From contig JAOPHQ010006611.1 in the NCBI GenBank assembly GCA_030340625.1, forward strand, positions 35,835 through 99,834: DNA of 64,000 nucleotides, read 5' to 3'. This document shows, piece after piece, positions 1-9,317 of the stretch. Position 1 is the first letter of the stretch. Each line of letters begins with the position of its first letter. The notes beneath the pieces are model-generated. The model did no database searches. It was not told where the DNA came from and saw nothing but the letters and a program-made list of their open reading frames with translations. Source of the stretch: Merluccius polli. Its lineage: Eukaryota > Chordata > Actinopteri > Gadiformes > Merlucciidae. Position numbers and translations under genes: made by a program.

Positions 1-40
1 GTCAACAATCGCGCAGCACCCCTCCCCCCCCCCCCCACGG

Positions 41-310
41 GGCGGCAGTAGCTCAGTAGGTAGAGCGAGTGGACAGAGCGGGGTCGTCCACTAACCGTAG
101 GGCCGGCGGTTCGATCCCCTTGATCCCCGCTTCCAAACTGTCTGCGTGTCGAAGTGTCCTTGAGCAAGACACTGAACCCTGAACCCCAACTTGCTCCCCG
201 GGCGCTGATCATAGCAGCCCACTGCTCCTACGTACAGTAGGATGGGTTAAATGCAGAGGACAAATTTCGTTCCCGAACATGGGAATGACAAATAAAGACC
301 GAAAGGTCCC
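41..310 (+). repeat. tRNA-derived SINE (V-SINE-like)
   Basis: The head resembles a tRNA gene with RNA polymerase III control boxes: an A-box-like TAGCTCAGTAGG near 50 and a B-box-like GGTTCGATCCC near 108. A central segment (about 150 to 215) reads as the 'gtccttgagcaagacactg' motif common in fish SINEs, and the 3' end closes with a LINE-like 'gacaaataaag' tail near 287. The body is too long and too diverged to be a functional tRNA. Assignment to the V-SINE superfamily is from memory of its central domain and is less certain than the SINE call. Confidence 0.7.
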
Positions 311-539
311 CCTTAATTAAAAATGTCCCATTAATGCATGTTACTAAAACACTTCTTCCCCGGAGTTCTTGTGTTTTCTCGTCTCGCAGGTTCTCATGGA
401 TCCTGGCGGAGCCTCCATGGTCCTGCTTGACTGCCATTGCTAATATCAGTTACCAGTTATATACAGTTACTGTTGATGCTGCTCACTGTCCCCCATCATT
501 GGTGCTGTCTTCATCATCATCATGTTCATTAGTGTATTG

Positions 540-828
540 ATGTAGTCTCTCTCTCTCTCTCTCTCTCACCTGGTCAAGGCAGATGACCACCCACCTAGAG
601 CCGAAGGGTCTGTCCAAGGTTTCTGCCTTTTAACAGGCAGTTTTTCCTTGCCCCCGTGCCAGGTGCTTGCTCATGGTGGTACTGTTGGGTCTCTGTAAAT
701 GTTATTAGGAGTTTGGTCTAGACCTGCTCCATTTGAAAAGTGCCCTGAGATAACTTCTGTTATGAATTGGCGCTATACAAATAAAATTGAATTGAATTGA
801 ATTGAATTGAATTGAATAGCAACGCCCG
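540..828 (+). repeat. Non-LTR retrotransposon 3' end with TTGAA-type tail
   Basis: After a CT microsatellite (547 to 567) comes a segment typical of fish LINE 3' ends, with a 'ggcgctatacaaataaa' terminus at about 769 followed by five or so copies of the pentamer ATTGA. Terminal short tandem repeats are a hallmark of L2/CR1-like and related LINEs. No reverse transcriptase remains. The element may extend left to about 340. The exact family is not assigned. Confidence 0.6.
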
Positions 829-1080
829 TTCACACAGATTTGAGCTTGTCTGCAATCAGACTTTAGATATTGATCTAAAGTCTGATTTGTGAGACTAAAA
901 CACAAGTAATCAACTGAAAAGTGCAAAGTCATTGACAAACTAACACATCCGTTGGTTCCTCTGGGCTCATTGAAGCCCTAACATGAGATGAAAACGATTT
1001 CAAATATGAACTGGCATCTGAACAACAATATCAAACATTTAGGCCTGAACATTTCTACTGTCCAATACCAGGAAAGATCT
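829..1080. other. Unassigned spacer with a perfect small hairpin
   Basis: No gene is seen. Positions 854-868 and 873-887 are perfect 15-bp inverted repeats around a 4-base loop. This could be an end of an old element, but no flanking duplication was recognised. Confidence 0.4.
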
Positions 1081-2979
1081 GACTTGAACCCGATACCCCT
1101 GAACCCTGAAACTCAGACCCTGAACCCTAGACCCTGAACCCTGAACCCCAGACCCTGAACCCTAGACCCTGAACCCCAGACCCTGAACCCTAGACCCTGA
1201 ACCCCAGACCCTGAACCCTAGACCCTGAACCCTGAAACTCAGACCCTGAACCCCAGACCCTGAACCCTAGACCCTGAACCCTGAAACTCAAACCCTGAAC
1301 CCCAGACCCTGAACCCTAGACCCTGAACCCCAGACCCAGAACCCTAGACCCTGAACCCTGAAACTCAGACCCTGAACCCCAGACCCTGAACCCTAGACAT
1401 TGAACCCTGAAACTCAGACCCTGAACCCCAGACCCTGAACCCTAGACCCTGAACCCTGAACCCCAGACCCTGAACCCTAGACCCTGAACCCTGAAACACA
1501 GACCCTGAACCCCAGACCCTGAACCCTGGACCCTGAACCCTGAAACCCAGACCCTGAACCCCAGACCCTGAACCCTAGACCCTGAACCCCAGACCCTGAA
1601 CCCTAGACCCTGAACCCCAGACCCTGAACCCTGAACCCCAGACCCTGAACCCTAGACCCTGAACCCTAGACCCTGAACCCTGAAACTCAGACCCTGAACC
1701 CCAGACCCTGAACCCTAGACCCTGAACCCTGAACCCCAGACCCTGAACCCTGAAACTCAGACCCTGAACCCTAGACCCTGAACCCTGAAACTCAGACCCT
1801 GAACCCTAGACCCTGAACCCCAGACCCTGAACCCTGAACCCCAGACCCTGAACCCTGAAACTCAGACCCTGAACCCCAGACCCTGAACCCTAGACCCTGA
1901 ACCCTGAACCCCAGACCCTGAACTCTAGACCCTGAACCCTGAAACTCAGACCCTGAACCCCAGACCCTGAACCCTAGACCCTGAACCCTGAAACTCAGAC
2001 CCTGAACCCCAGACCCTGAACCCTAGACCCTGAACCCTGAAACTCAGACCCTGAACCCTAGACCCTGAACCCTGAAACTCAGACCCTGAACCCTAGACCC
2101 TGAACCCCAGACCCTGAACCCTGAACCCAGACCCTGAACCCTAGACCCTGAAACTCAGACCCTGAACCCCAGACCCTGAACCCTAGACCCTGAACCCTGA
2201 ACCCCAGACCCTGAACTCTAGACCCTGAACCCTGAAACTCAGACCCTGAACCCCAGACCCTGAACCCTAGACCCTGAACCCTAGACCCTGAACCCTGAAA
2301 CTCAGACCCTGAACCCCAGACCCTGAACCCTAGACCCTGAACCCTGAAACTCAGACCCTGAACCCTAGACCCTGAACCCTGAAACTCAGACCCTGAACCC
2401 TAGACCCTGAACCCCAGACCCTGAACCCTGAACCCAGACCCTGAACCCTAGACCCTGAACCCTGAAACTCAGACCCTGAACCCCAGACCCTGAACCCTAG
2501 ACCCTGAACCCTGAACCCCAGACCCTGAACTCTAGACCCTGAACCCTGAAACTCATACCCTGAACCCCAGACCCTGAACCCTAGACCCTGAACCCTAGAC
2601 CCTGAACCCTGAAACCCAGACCCTGAACCCCAGACCCTGAACCCTGAACCCCAGACCCTGATCCCTAGACCCTGAACCCTGGACCCTGAACCCTGAACCC
2701 CAGACCCTGAACCCTAGACCCTGAACCCTGAACCCCAGACCCTGAACCCTGAACCCCAGACCCTGAACCCCAGACCCTGAACCCTAGACCCTGAACCCTG
2801 AAACTCAGACCCTGAACCCCAGACCCTGAACCCTAGACCCTGAACCCTGAAACTCAGACCCTGAACCCCAGACCCTGAACCCTAGACCCTGAACCCCAGA
2901 CCCTGAACCCTAGACCCTGAACCCTGAAACTCAGACCCTGAACCCCAGACCCTGAACCCTAGACCCTGAACCCTGAAAC
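1081..2979. repeat. C-rich telomere-like satellite, ~14-bp subunits
   Basis: About 1.9 kb consists of permutations of three heptamer-like words, CCCTGAA, CCCTAGA and CCCCAGA, plus an occasional GAAACTCAGA variant, giving ~14-bp subunits in mixed higher-order order. One strand is strongly C-rich and the other G-rich, as in telomeric DNA, but the canonical CCCTAA hexamer is not tandemly present. It is therefore a degenerate telomere-like or subtelomere-like satellite, not an active telomere array. Confidence 0.85.
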
Positions 2980-3030
2980 ATGAAAAAAGCACCTGAAGCT
3001 GGAGGGGAGCAGAGCAGGGCTGGAGGTTAA

Positions 3031-3296
3031 CAGGTTGGTAATGAAGGATGAACACATGAAGGTTGGTAATGAAGGATGAACACATGAAGGTTGGTAATGA
3101 AGGATGAACACATGAAGGTTGGTAATGAAGGATGAACACATGAAGGTTGGTAATGAAGGATGAACACATGAAGGTTGGTAATGAAGGATGAACACATGAA
3201 GGTTGGTAATGAAGGATGAACACATGAAGGTTGGTAATGAAGGATGAACACATGAAGGTTGGTAATGAAGGATGAACACATGAAGGTTGGTAATGG
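3031..3296. repeat. 28-bp minisatellite, leftmost array (~9.5 copies)
   Basis: There are near-perfect tandem copies of a 28-bp unit containing 'aaggttggtaatgaaggatg'. It is the same family as the arrays ending each duplication unit further right. Here it abuts 'ggaccaacggag', which in unit 4 (37907) follows different sequence, so 3296 is a rearrangement breakpoint. Confidence 0.9.
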
Positions 3297-3475
3297 ACCA
3301 ACGGAGTCGTATGGGTTCACAACTGTTTTTTTCCCCCTTTATTTCTGACAATGAAATAATGACACGGCTGCCAAGTTTCAGAAAATAACAAGAGTGAGAC
3401 TTTAGTGTCATGATGCGTTCAAAAAAAATTTGGCCTTTTTTAAAATCGATTTGGCCTTTTTAACGTTGATTATAC
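3297..3475. other. Non-coding flank shared with unit 4
   Basis: This matches about 37908 to 38086 almost base for base. It ends in two 'ttggcctttttaa' repeats before the hAT-like insertion. No gene is seen. Confidence 0.5.
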
Positions 3476-3483
3476 CTTAAGAT

Positions 3484-3895
3484 TAGGGTTAACAACTCAC
3501 TGAAAAATAAAAAAGGGACACCTCATTGTTCAGACTCCTTAAACCCGTCTGTCCAGTAGTAGAGCGATACGGTGCGGTCATCGACATCGGACGCGTGTAC
3601 GCTTGTCTTCTTTTCAGTTAAGTTGATCACATCCTAAGTGTGTCAGGTTGATCTGGTCCTGGAGGTCCTCCATGGAGACTCTTCTCTCAGGATAGACTCC
3701 CATGTAACTAACATCTAAACCCTACCTGACCCCTGGTCCCATACGGTCCTCCAGCCAAACATTATACTGTAGATGGTACATGGACCCCAGACAGGCCTGT
3801 CTGGACTATGGATGCTGGACTAGAGGCTACTGAAGTGATATGCAGTGCATCCAGTGCCTAACATTCAACACCATGTAGACAGGATGAGAGAATGA

Positions 3896-3932
<37 letters not shown>

Positions 3933-4311
3933 TGTCACCTCTGCTAGTGTTAAGGCTTGAGAGTTGTTTGTGAAATAAACATTTTAAAGGTTTATAATTT
4001 CCTGTGTTTTTATCATAGAGGTGTGGTTATACTTTTAATCTGGATCGCCTGATAACATAATGTCAATCTTAATCAAGGATGAAGACTATTTCATCATACA
4101 TATGCATCATAGCTTTTTGTACGCTGGTGGGGCCCCACGTCGTGCAGTGAAAATGTTCATATAAAGCGCCCTGTTATTCATTTTCCATTGGCATTTTACT
4201 GACTTTTTTTTTACTCTCACAGTAATACGGGACAAAGTGTGTCCCTTTTCAGCTCAATACGGGACGGGTGCTTTTGTTTCTAAATACGGGACGAGACGGT
4301 TGGCAACCCTA
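3484..4311. mobile_element. Non-autonomous hAT-like element (828 bp), unit 1
   Basis: The ends are imperfect terminal inverted repeats: TAGGGTTAACAAC on the left and GTTGGCAACCCTA on the right. They are flanked by an 8-bp target duplication, CTTAAGAT (3476-3483) and CTTAAGAC (4312-4319), differing at one base. An 8-bp duplication with such termini is typical of the hAT superfamily. There is no transposase reading frame. A GA microsatellite lies at 3899-3930, and the motif 'aatacgggac' repeats near the right end. The same insertion occurs at 38095. Confidence 0.75.
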
Positions 4312-4448
4312 CTTAAGACTGATGTCCTCACCTCCATACCAGCTGCTCTCCCTGCACTGTGGCCTCCTAATGCTCGTCTTAATTAACCAGAAATCAGAAA
4401 TGAAAATTGTAACAAGAATTTTTACAAAATAAATGTATTTGTCAATAT

Positions 4449-5118
4449 CACACATCTGTGAATGTGTAAACAGATCTGTAAATGCGTACTGAGATCTGTA
4501 AATGTCTGTCATCAGTTATAACTCAGGCGGGAGCTCTGATTGGCCGTCTTTTTACACGTGGATTTTGGCACACTTCTGCCGTGCAGATCTGCAAATGCGA
4601 TCCGTGTGTAAAAACGATTTGTCTGTAACTTCACGTTTCCTTTGCCCTGAGCTCAGGCTCACACCGGGCTTTCAGTAGCAATACAGTCTACACACACTAG
4701 TCGGCGTGTAGCACCATGTTAAGCGTGTCATTGTTGGGGTAACAGTTGGTCGGCGGCTCGTGCCAGCAGTTGGACGTTGAGAGGCCGACGACCGGCCAGT
4801 CTCATTAACGGCAACCATGACAATGACACGCTTAACATCACTGGGTGCTACGCGCCGACTAGTGTGTGTAGACTGTATTGCTACTGAAAGCCCGGCGTGA
4901 GCCTGTGAGCCTGAGCTCAGGGCAAAGGAAACGTGAAGTTACAGACAAATCGTTTTTACACACGGATCGCATTTGCAGATCTGCATGGCAGAAATGTGCC
5001 AAAATCCACGTGTAAAAAGACGGCCAATCAGAGCTCCCGCCTGAGTTATAACTGATGACAGACATTTACAGATCTCAGTACGCATTTACAGATCTGTTTA
5101 CACATTCACAGATGTGTG
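4449..5118. mobile_element. Foldback element with ~290-bp inverted arms, unit 1
   Basis: The left arm, about 4449-4734, is nearly the exact reverse complement of the right arm, about 4820-5118, around an ~85-bp spacer holding 'gttggtcggcggctc'. The arms carry repeated 'acagatctgtaaatg' words at the outer end and 'gttaagcgtgtcattgt' at the inner end. This is a large cruciform-capable structure resembling a foldback or MITE-type DNA element. It encodes nothing. A second complete copy is at 39051, and single right arms occur in four other units. Confidence 0.8.
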
Positions 5119-5390
5119 TACACTTACAGATCTCTGTACGCATTTGCAGATTTGTCTTCACTTGCAAAACGAATACAGATTGTTTTACACACACACAAAT
5201 GTGAATACAGACACACAAATCTTATCACAAATGTGAATACACACAAAGATTTTTTTACACACAAATGTGAATACAGACAGACAAATCTTATTACGCACAC
5301 ACAAATGTGAATACACACAAATGTGAATACACACAAATCGTATTACACACACACAGATTGAGATACGCACACACAAATAAAATTGTCTCA
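5119..5390. repeat. CA-rich tandem repeat 'aaatgtgaatacacac', unit 1
   Basis: This is an irregular tandem array of units such as 'acacacaaatgtgaatac' with interspersed 'aaatcttat' words. It directly follows the right foldback arm and is present in every unit. The frames open on both strands are low-complexity artefacts. Confidence 0.75.
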
Positions 5391-6498
5391 ATAATACCCC
5401 CATAGCGGTGTATTCTTCTCGGCTGCCATGCTGGTTTGTGGATGATGAAATGATGGAGGTCCGCTCCCAAAAGTGTCTGAGTAAATACCTTTTTATTTAA
5501 CAGAGAACACAAGCGGGATGACATTCTATGCATCTGAATGGCGGCCGAATCTTCTCTGAATCTGAGTCCGAATCCCCCAATGGGGTCCGAAGCTCTTTGA
5601 GACTGTAACTGTGATTAAGGGCTGTACAAATAAAGACTTGACTCCTGTTCAATAAACTAATACTAATAAAATGCATGTGATTAAGGAGCAGGTAGGGGTT
5701 TGGCTGCAGACGGTTCAAACCCAGTACTTTTCAGCTGGGAGTTGACTTCTCTCTACACAACACACCACACACACACACACACACCTCATCCTATAGATAT
5801 TTTACATGAGTGCATACTGTTAACACCATAACCATTAGATTATGAAGGTCCTTTATTGATCATATATATTCATACATATTCCATTGTTAACTATATTTCT
5901 ACTCAAGGCACAAAGGAGGGAATAGTGATATCCTCCCTCCACACACTGAGGAAGAGGTGAATAGAGATGACAACATTCAGTTGGACACACTGAGTTGTTT
6001 ATTACCATTATGCTTTATGAACAAATACAACAGAACAATAGTCCCTTACATGTGCATGGACATGTTCTGCTGCCGTGTTGTTCCCAACACAACACAAGGA
6101 ATCAATATTCAGTTTAAAGTCCTTCACAACATGAACATCATTAGCTTTTCCCAGCCGCATTTATGAATATAATATTAATCTGCTTTAAATCATGTCCCAT
6201 GTTAGGCTTTTCAACATGAAAACTGATATCAGAGCTCTTCATTACAAAAATGTTGTTAAAAATATCCAACATATTGTCATACAAATTATATTTTTAGATT
6301 TTACATCAATCAATACTTAAGACTTTTCAAATTAGAAATAAAATATTTGTGAAAGCTGCTTAGTAAATCCTATGGAAGATCTTAAAAGTCACTTCCTTTC
6401 ATGGTTAAAATATATCAATAGATTTGATAAAGGCAAAGGTTGTAGTTTGCTCATGAATATTCATTTCTCTGATAGGCTGAGACGCGACCTGCCACGCG
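5391..6498. other. Unit 1 spacer with LINE-tail-like segment
   Basis: No gene is supported. Near 5600-5640 'ctgtacaaataaagacttg' resembles an L2-like LINE 3' terminus, and near 5715 'ggttcaaaccc' looks like a B-box remnant. A CA tract lies at 5760-5785. A 69-codon + strand frame at 5957-6166 is retained in all units, but it has no recognisable domain and is most simply explained by recent duplication. Confidence 0.4.
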
Positions 6499-6910
6499 GT
6501 AATCAATACAATGAATAGAGAACCGATCAGAAACAAAAGGTAATCAATACAAGAGAGAACCGATCAGAAACAAAAGGTAATCAATACAAGAGAGAACCGA
6601 TCAGAAACAATAGGTAATCAATACAAGAGAGAACCGATCAGAAACAATAAGTAATCAATACAATAGAGAACCGATCAGAAACAATAAGTAAAAAATACAA
6701 GAGAGAACCGATCAGAAACAATAGGTAATCAATACAATAGAGAACCGATCAGAAACAATAGGTAATCAATACAATAGAGAACCGATCATAAACAATAGGT
6801 AATCAATACAATAGAGAACCGATCAGAAACAATAGGTAATCAATACAAGAGAGAACCGATCAGAAACAATAGGTAATCAATACAATAGAGAACCGATCAG
6901 AAACAATAGG
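6499..6910. repeat. 37-bp satellite, unit 1 (left part)
   Basis: Tandem ~37-bp units are built on 'ggtaatcaatacaagagaga' and 'accgatcagaaacaat', with variation at a few positions. It lies 3' of the TRIM gene. The array is split by the hAT-like element at 6911 and resumes at 8544-8592. Confidence 0.9.
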
Positions 6911-8543
6911 CAGTGGTTAAATTGGGCCGGGGCTAGCCGGGGCATAGCCCCGGCACATAGAAGCCTGCCTGCAGTCAGTTGCGTAGGCCTACTGGAAATG
7001 TCACATAAAATTTGATGAAAGTAATGCTTTGGATGAAAGTAATGCTTTTGAAAATATGATATTTCCGACAATAAATGAACGCTGTTTTTCAAATGGAATT
7101 TCTATTTGGCTCAGCGGAGCTGAGATGAGAACAATCGGAAAACGAGTAGCCTACCGCGGTGAAGTTAGTTTTAGGTTGGATATTCGACGGATATTCAGTC
7201 CAGTTCCAGCCGCGACTTCACGGAGGTTTGCCCGGCAATAGCAGCAGGAGAACGGTTCGCGCACCTCGCAGAGCCTCGCGGTGAATCGCTGGAAATTGAT
7301 TTAGGGACCGTCAATAAATTACTTCACGTAAATATATCAATACAAAATACTTGCAGTTTTTCCAATAGTTTCCATGTCATGTGACCCAGTGACTCCAAAC
7401 CAGTATCTAATTGTATTATTAAACCCGAAGAATAAGACACACCACTTTTTATGGTATTTTAGTGCTTCCTCTATTTTATATGAATATTAATATGCAGGAA
7501 TGATCATATTTCTTTCAATAGCTTCCATGCCATGTGACCCAGTGACTCCAAACCAGTATCCAATTGTAAAAGTAAACCCTAAGAATAAGACACACCACTT
7601 TTCATGGTATTTTAGTGCTTCCTCTATTTTATATGAATATTAATATTCAGAAATGATACTGTTCTTTCAATAGCTTCCATGCCATGTGACCCAGTGACTC
7701 CAAACCAGTATCCAATTGTAAAAGTAAACCCTAAAAATAAGACACACCACTTTTCATGGTATTTTAGTGCTTCCTCTATTTTATATGAATATTAATATTC
7801 AGAAATGATACTGTTCTTTCAATAGCTTCCATGCCATGTGACCCAGTGACTCCAAACCAGTATCCCATTGTGCAACTAAAGCCTAAGAATAAGACACACC
7901 ACTTTGTATTGTATTTGAGTGCTTCCTCTATTTTATATGAATATTAATATTCAGAAATTATACTGTTCTTTCAATAGCTTCCATGCCATGTGACCCAGTG
8001 ACTCCAAACCAGTATCCAATTGTAAAAGTAAACCCTAAGAATAAGACACACCACTTTTCATGGTATTTTAGTGCTTCTTCTATTTTATATGAATATTAAT
8101 ATTCATAAATGATACTGTTCTTTCAATAGCTTCCATGCCATGTGACCCAGTGACTCCAAACCAGTATCCAATTGTAAACCTAAAGCCTAAGAATAAGACA
8201 CACCACTTTGTATTGTATTTTAGTGCTTCCTCTATTTTATATGAATATTAATATTCATAACAAGGTTATAATGTGTAATCAAGTGATGGCTGATTAACAG
8301 TAGCCTAATGTAAATGCTACATGCCCTAATACCTGTTGATGCTAAAACAATGCACAGTATAGGCGCTAAACCTTGCAGTTTTGCACATATCATGTAAGAC
8401 TCAATTTCTCCATTTCTTTGCACAAAACTCTCCAGAAAGTGCCATTTAATGGTTTATTTTTCAAAATTTTCTCCCGGGGGGGCATACCCCCGGACCCCCC
8501 TAGGTATAGACCCCCCACATAACAAATCCAAATTTAACCCCTG
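6911..8543. mobile_element. hAT-like element with internal 152-bp repeats, unit 1
   Basis: Terminal inverted repeats are CAGTGGTTAAATTGGG (left) and the complement of CAGGGGTTAAATTTGG (right). The flanking 8-bp duplications ACAATAGG at 6903-6910 and 8544-8551 are identical. Inside, about six tandem copies of a ~152-bp unit begin near 7364, each carrying 'ccatgtgacccagtgactcc'. No transposase is present. The G/C-rich ends ('ccggggctagccgggg', 'cccggggggg') can form subterminal hairpins. It is inserted into the 37-bp satellite at the same site as the unit 4 copy at 41665. Confidence 0.85.
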
Positions 8544-8592
8544 ACAATAGGTAATCAATACAATAGAGAACTGATCAGAAACAATAGGTAAT
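8544..8592. repeat. 37-bp satellite, unit 1 (right part)
   Basis: This is the remaining satellite sequence after the hAT-like insertion. It ends at 'ggtaatcatatcac', the same edge as in the other units, about 180 bp beyond the gene A stop codon. Confidence 0.8.
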
Positions 8593-8769
8593 CATATCAC
8601 AAATATTACCATCAGATATTTGGTTGAAATATTGATCGCCAAACTACAAATGTCTCCACACTTTAAAAGTGCTGCGATAATCATCTGTCTGCATGTGATG
8701 TGTTAGTTGTGCGCACGCAAAGTCGTTTCTGCTCGCGATGTTTGGAGGTGAGATGATGAGGATCATAAC

Positions 8770-9317
8770 CTACAACCCACACAGAGACGCTGAGGAATCA
8801 AAACTCCACAACCCAAACCCAGGGAGGAGGACCTCCTGGGTGAATGTGGTCCAGAAGGTGTGGATGAGTGTCAGTGTGTGTGAGGACCCTCCTACACCTG
8901 GGGACACTCTGTAGAAGGACAGAGAGCCAGCAGGCCGGTCCACATACACTCCTACTCTGGTGGAGACAGGGGGGGGGCGGGGGATGACTGTTTTACTACC
9001 ATTGTAATAGGCAGAGTAACCACCATCATGACAATCAAGACTCCAGGACTTGTTGTTCAATCCAAGCGCGCTGTCCTTACGCGCTCCTCTCCTTGTGATT
9101 CCTCTGTATGTCACTCCTATAACAACCTCTCCTCTCATCTCCACCTCCCAGTAACAGCGGCCAGTCAGACCCTCTCTACACAACACCTGGTCCCAGTAGT
9201 CAAATCTCTCTGGGTGGTCAGGATGAGACTGATCCTCTCTAACCACCTCCCTGAGGTCCTCAGACAGAGAGAGACGTCTGTGGGCTGTGTTTGGGTCCAG
9301 TGTGAGTCCACAGGCAT
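8770..9317 (-). CDS. TRIM gene A, terminal exon: PRY-SPRY (B30.2) domain
   Basis: The exon supplies the C-terminal ~181 residues of a fish bloodthirsty/TRIM39-like E3 ligase. B30.2 domains in TRIMs bind ligands or pathogen proteins. Transcribed leftward, it begins after a cag acceptor at 9318-9320 in phase 1 and ends at the stop codon at 8770. Visible landmarks are the PRY motif LTLDPNTAHRRLSLSED, then CREGLTGRCYWEVE, then VGVYVDRPAGSLSFYRV, ending SSASLCGL. Joined to exon 1 at 11523, the junction codon is TAT, giving KKYACGLTLDP, the usual family junction. The paralogues differ mostly in the loops around residues 'FDYWDQ' and 'CHDGGYSAYYNGSKT'. Gene A lacks the ML pair that B, C and E carry after REV. 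Whether small extra exons exist in the intron is not known. Confidence 0.88.

Noticed and set aside
41..120. A tRNA gene
   Set aside because: A- and B-box-like motifs are present, but the body is too long and the 3' part is a SINE body and LINE-like tail, so it is a SINE.
1081..2979. A true telomere array
   Set aside because: Words are CCCTGAA/CCCTAGA/CCCCAGA in mixed order; tandem CCCTAA is not present.
5957..6166. A 69-codon + strand frame repeated in most units (5957, 17604, 40560, 51427, 62964)
   Set aside because: No recognised domain, broken by an extra base in unit 3 near 26936, and explained by recent duplication of non-coding spacer.
6499..6910. A CRISPR-like array (37-bp direct repeats)
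   Set aside because: The units are contiguous with no unique spacers, and the context is eukaryotic.
7029..7241. A 70-codon + strand frame inside the hAT-like element at 6911
   Set aside because: No transposase motif is present, and the unit 4 copy loses the frame through a one-base change in a T run.
8592..8769. A polyadenylation signal for TRIM gene A
   Set aside because: No AATAAA is found on the minus strand before the satellite; candidates at about 5998 and 17646 are too far away to assign.
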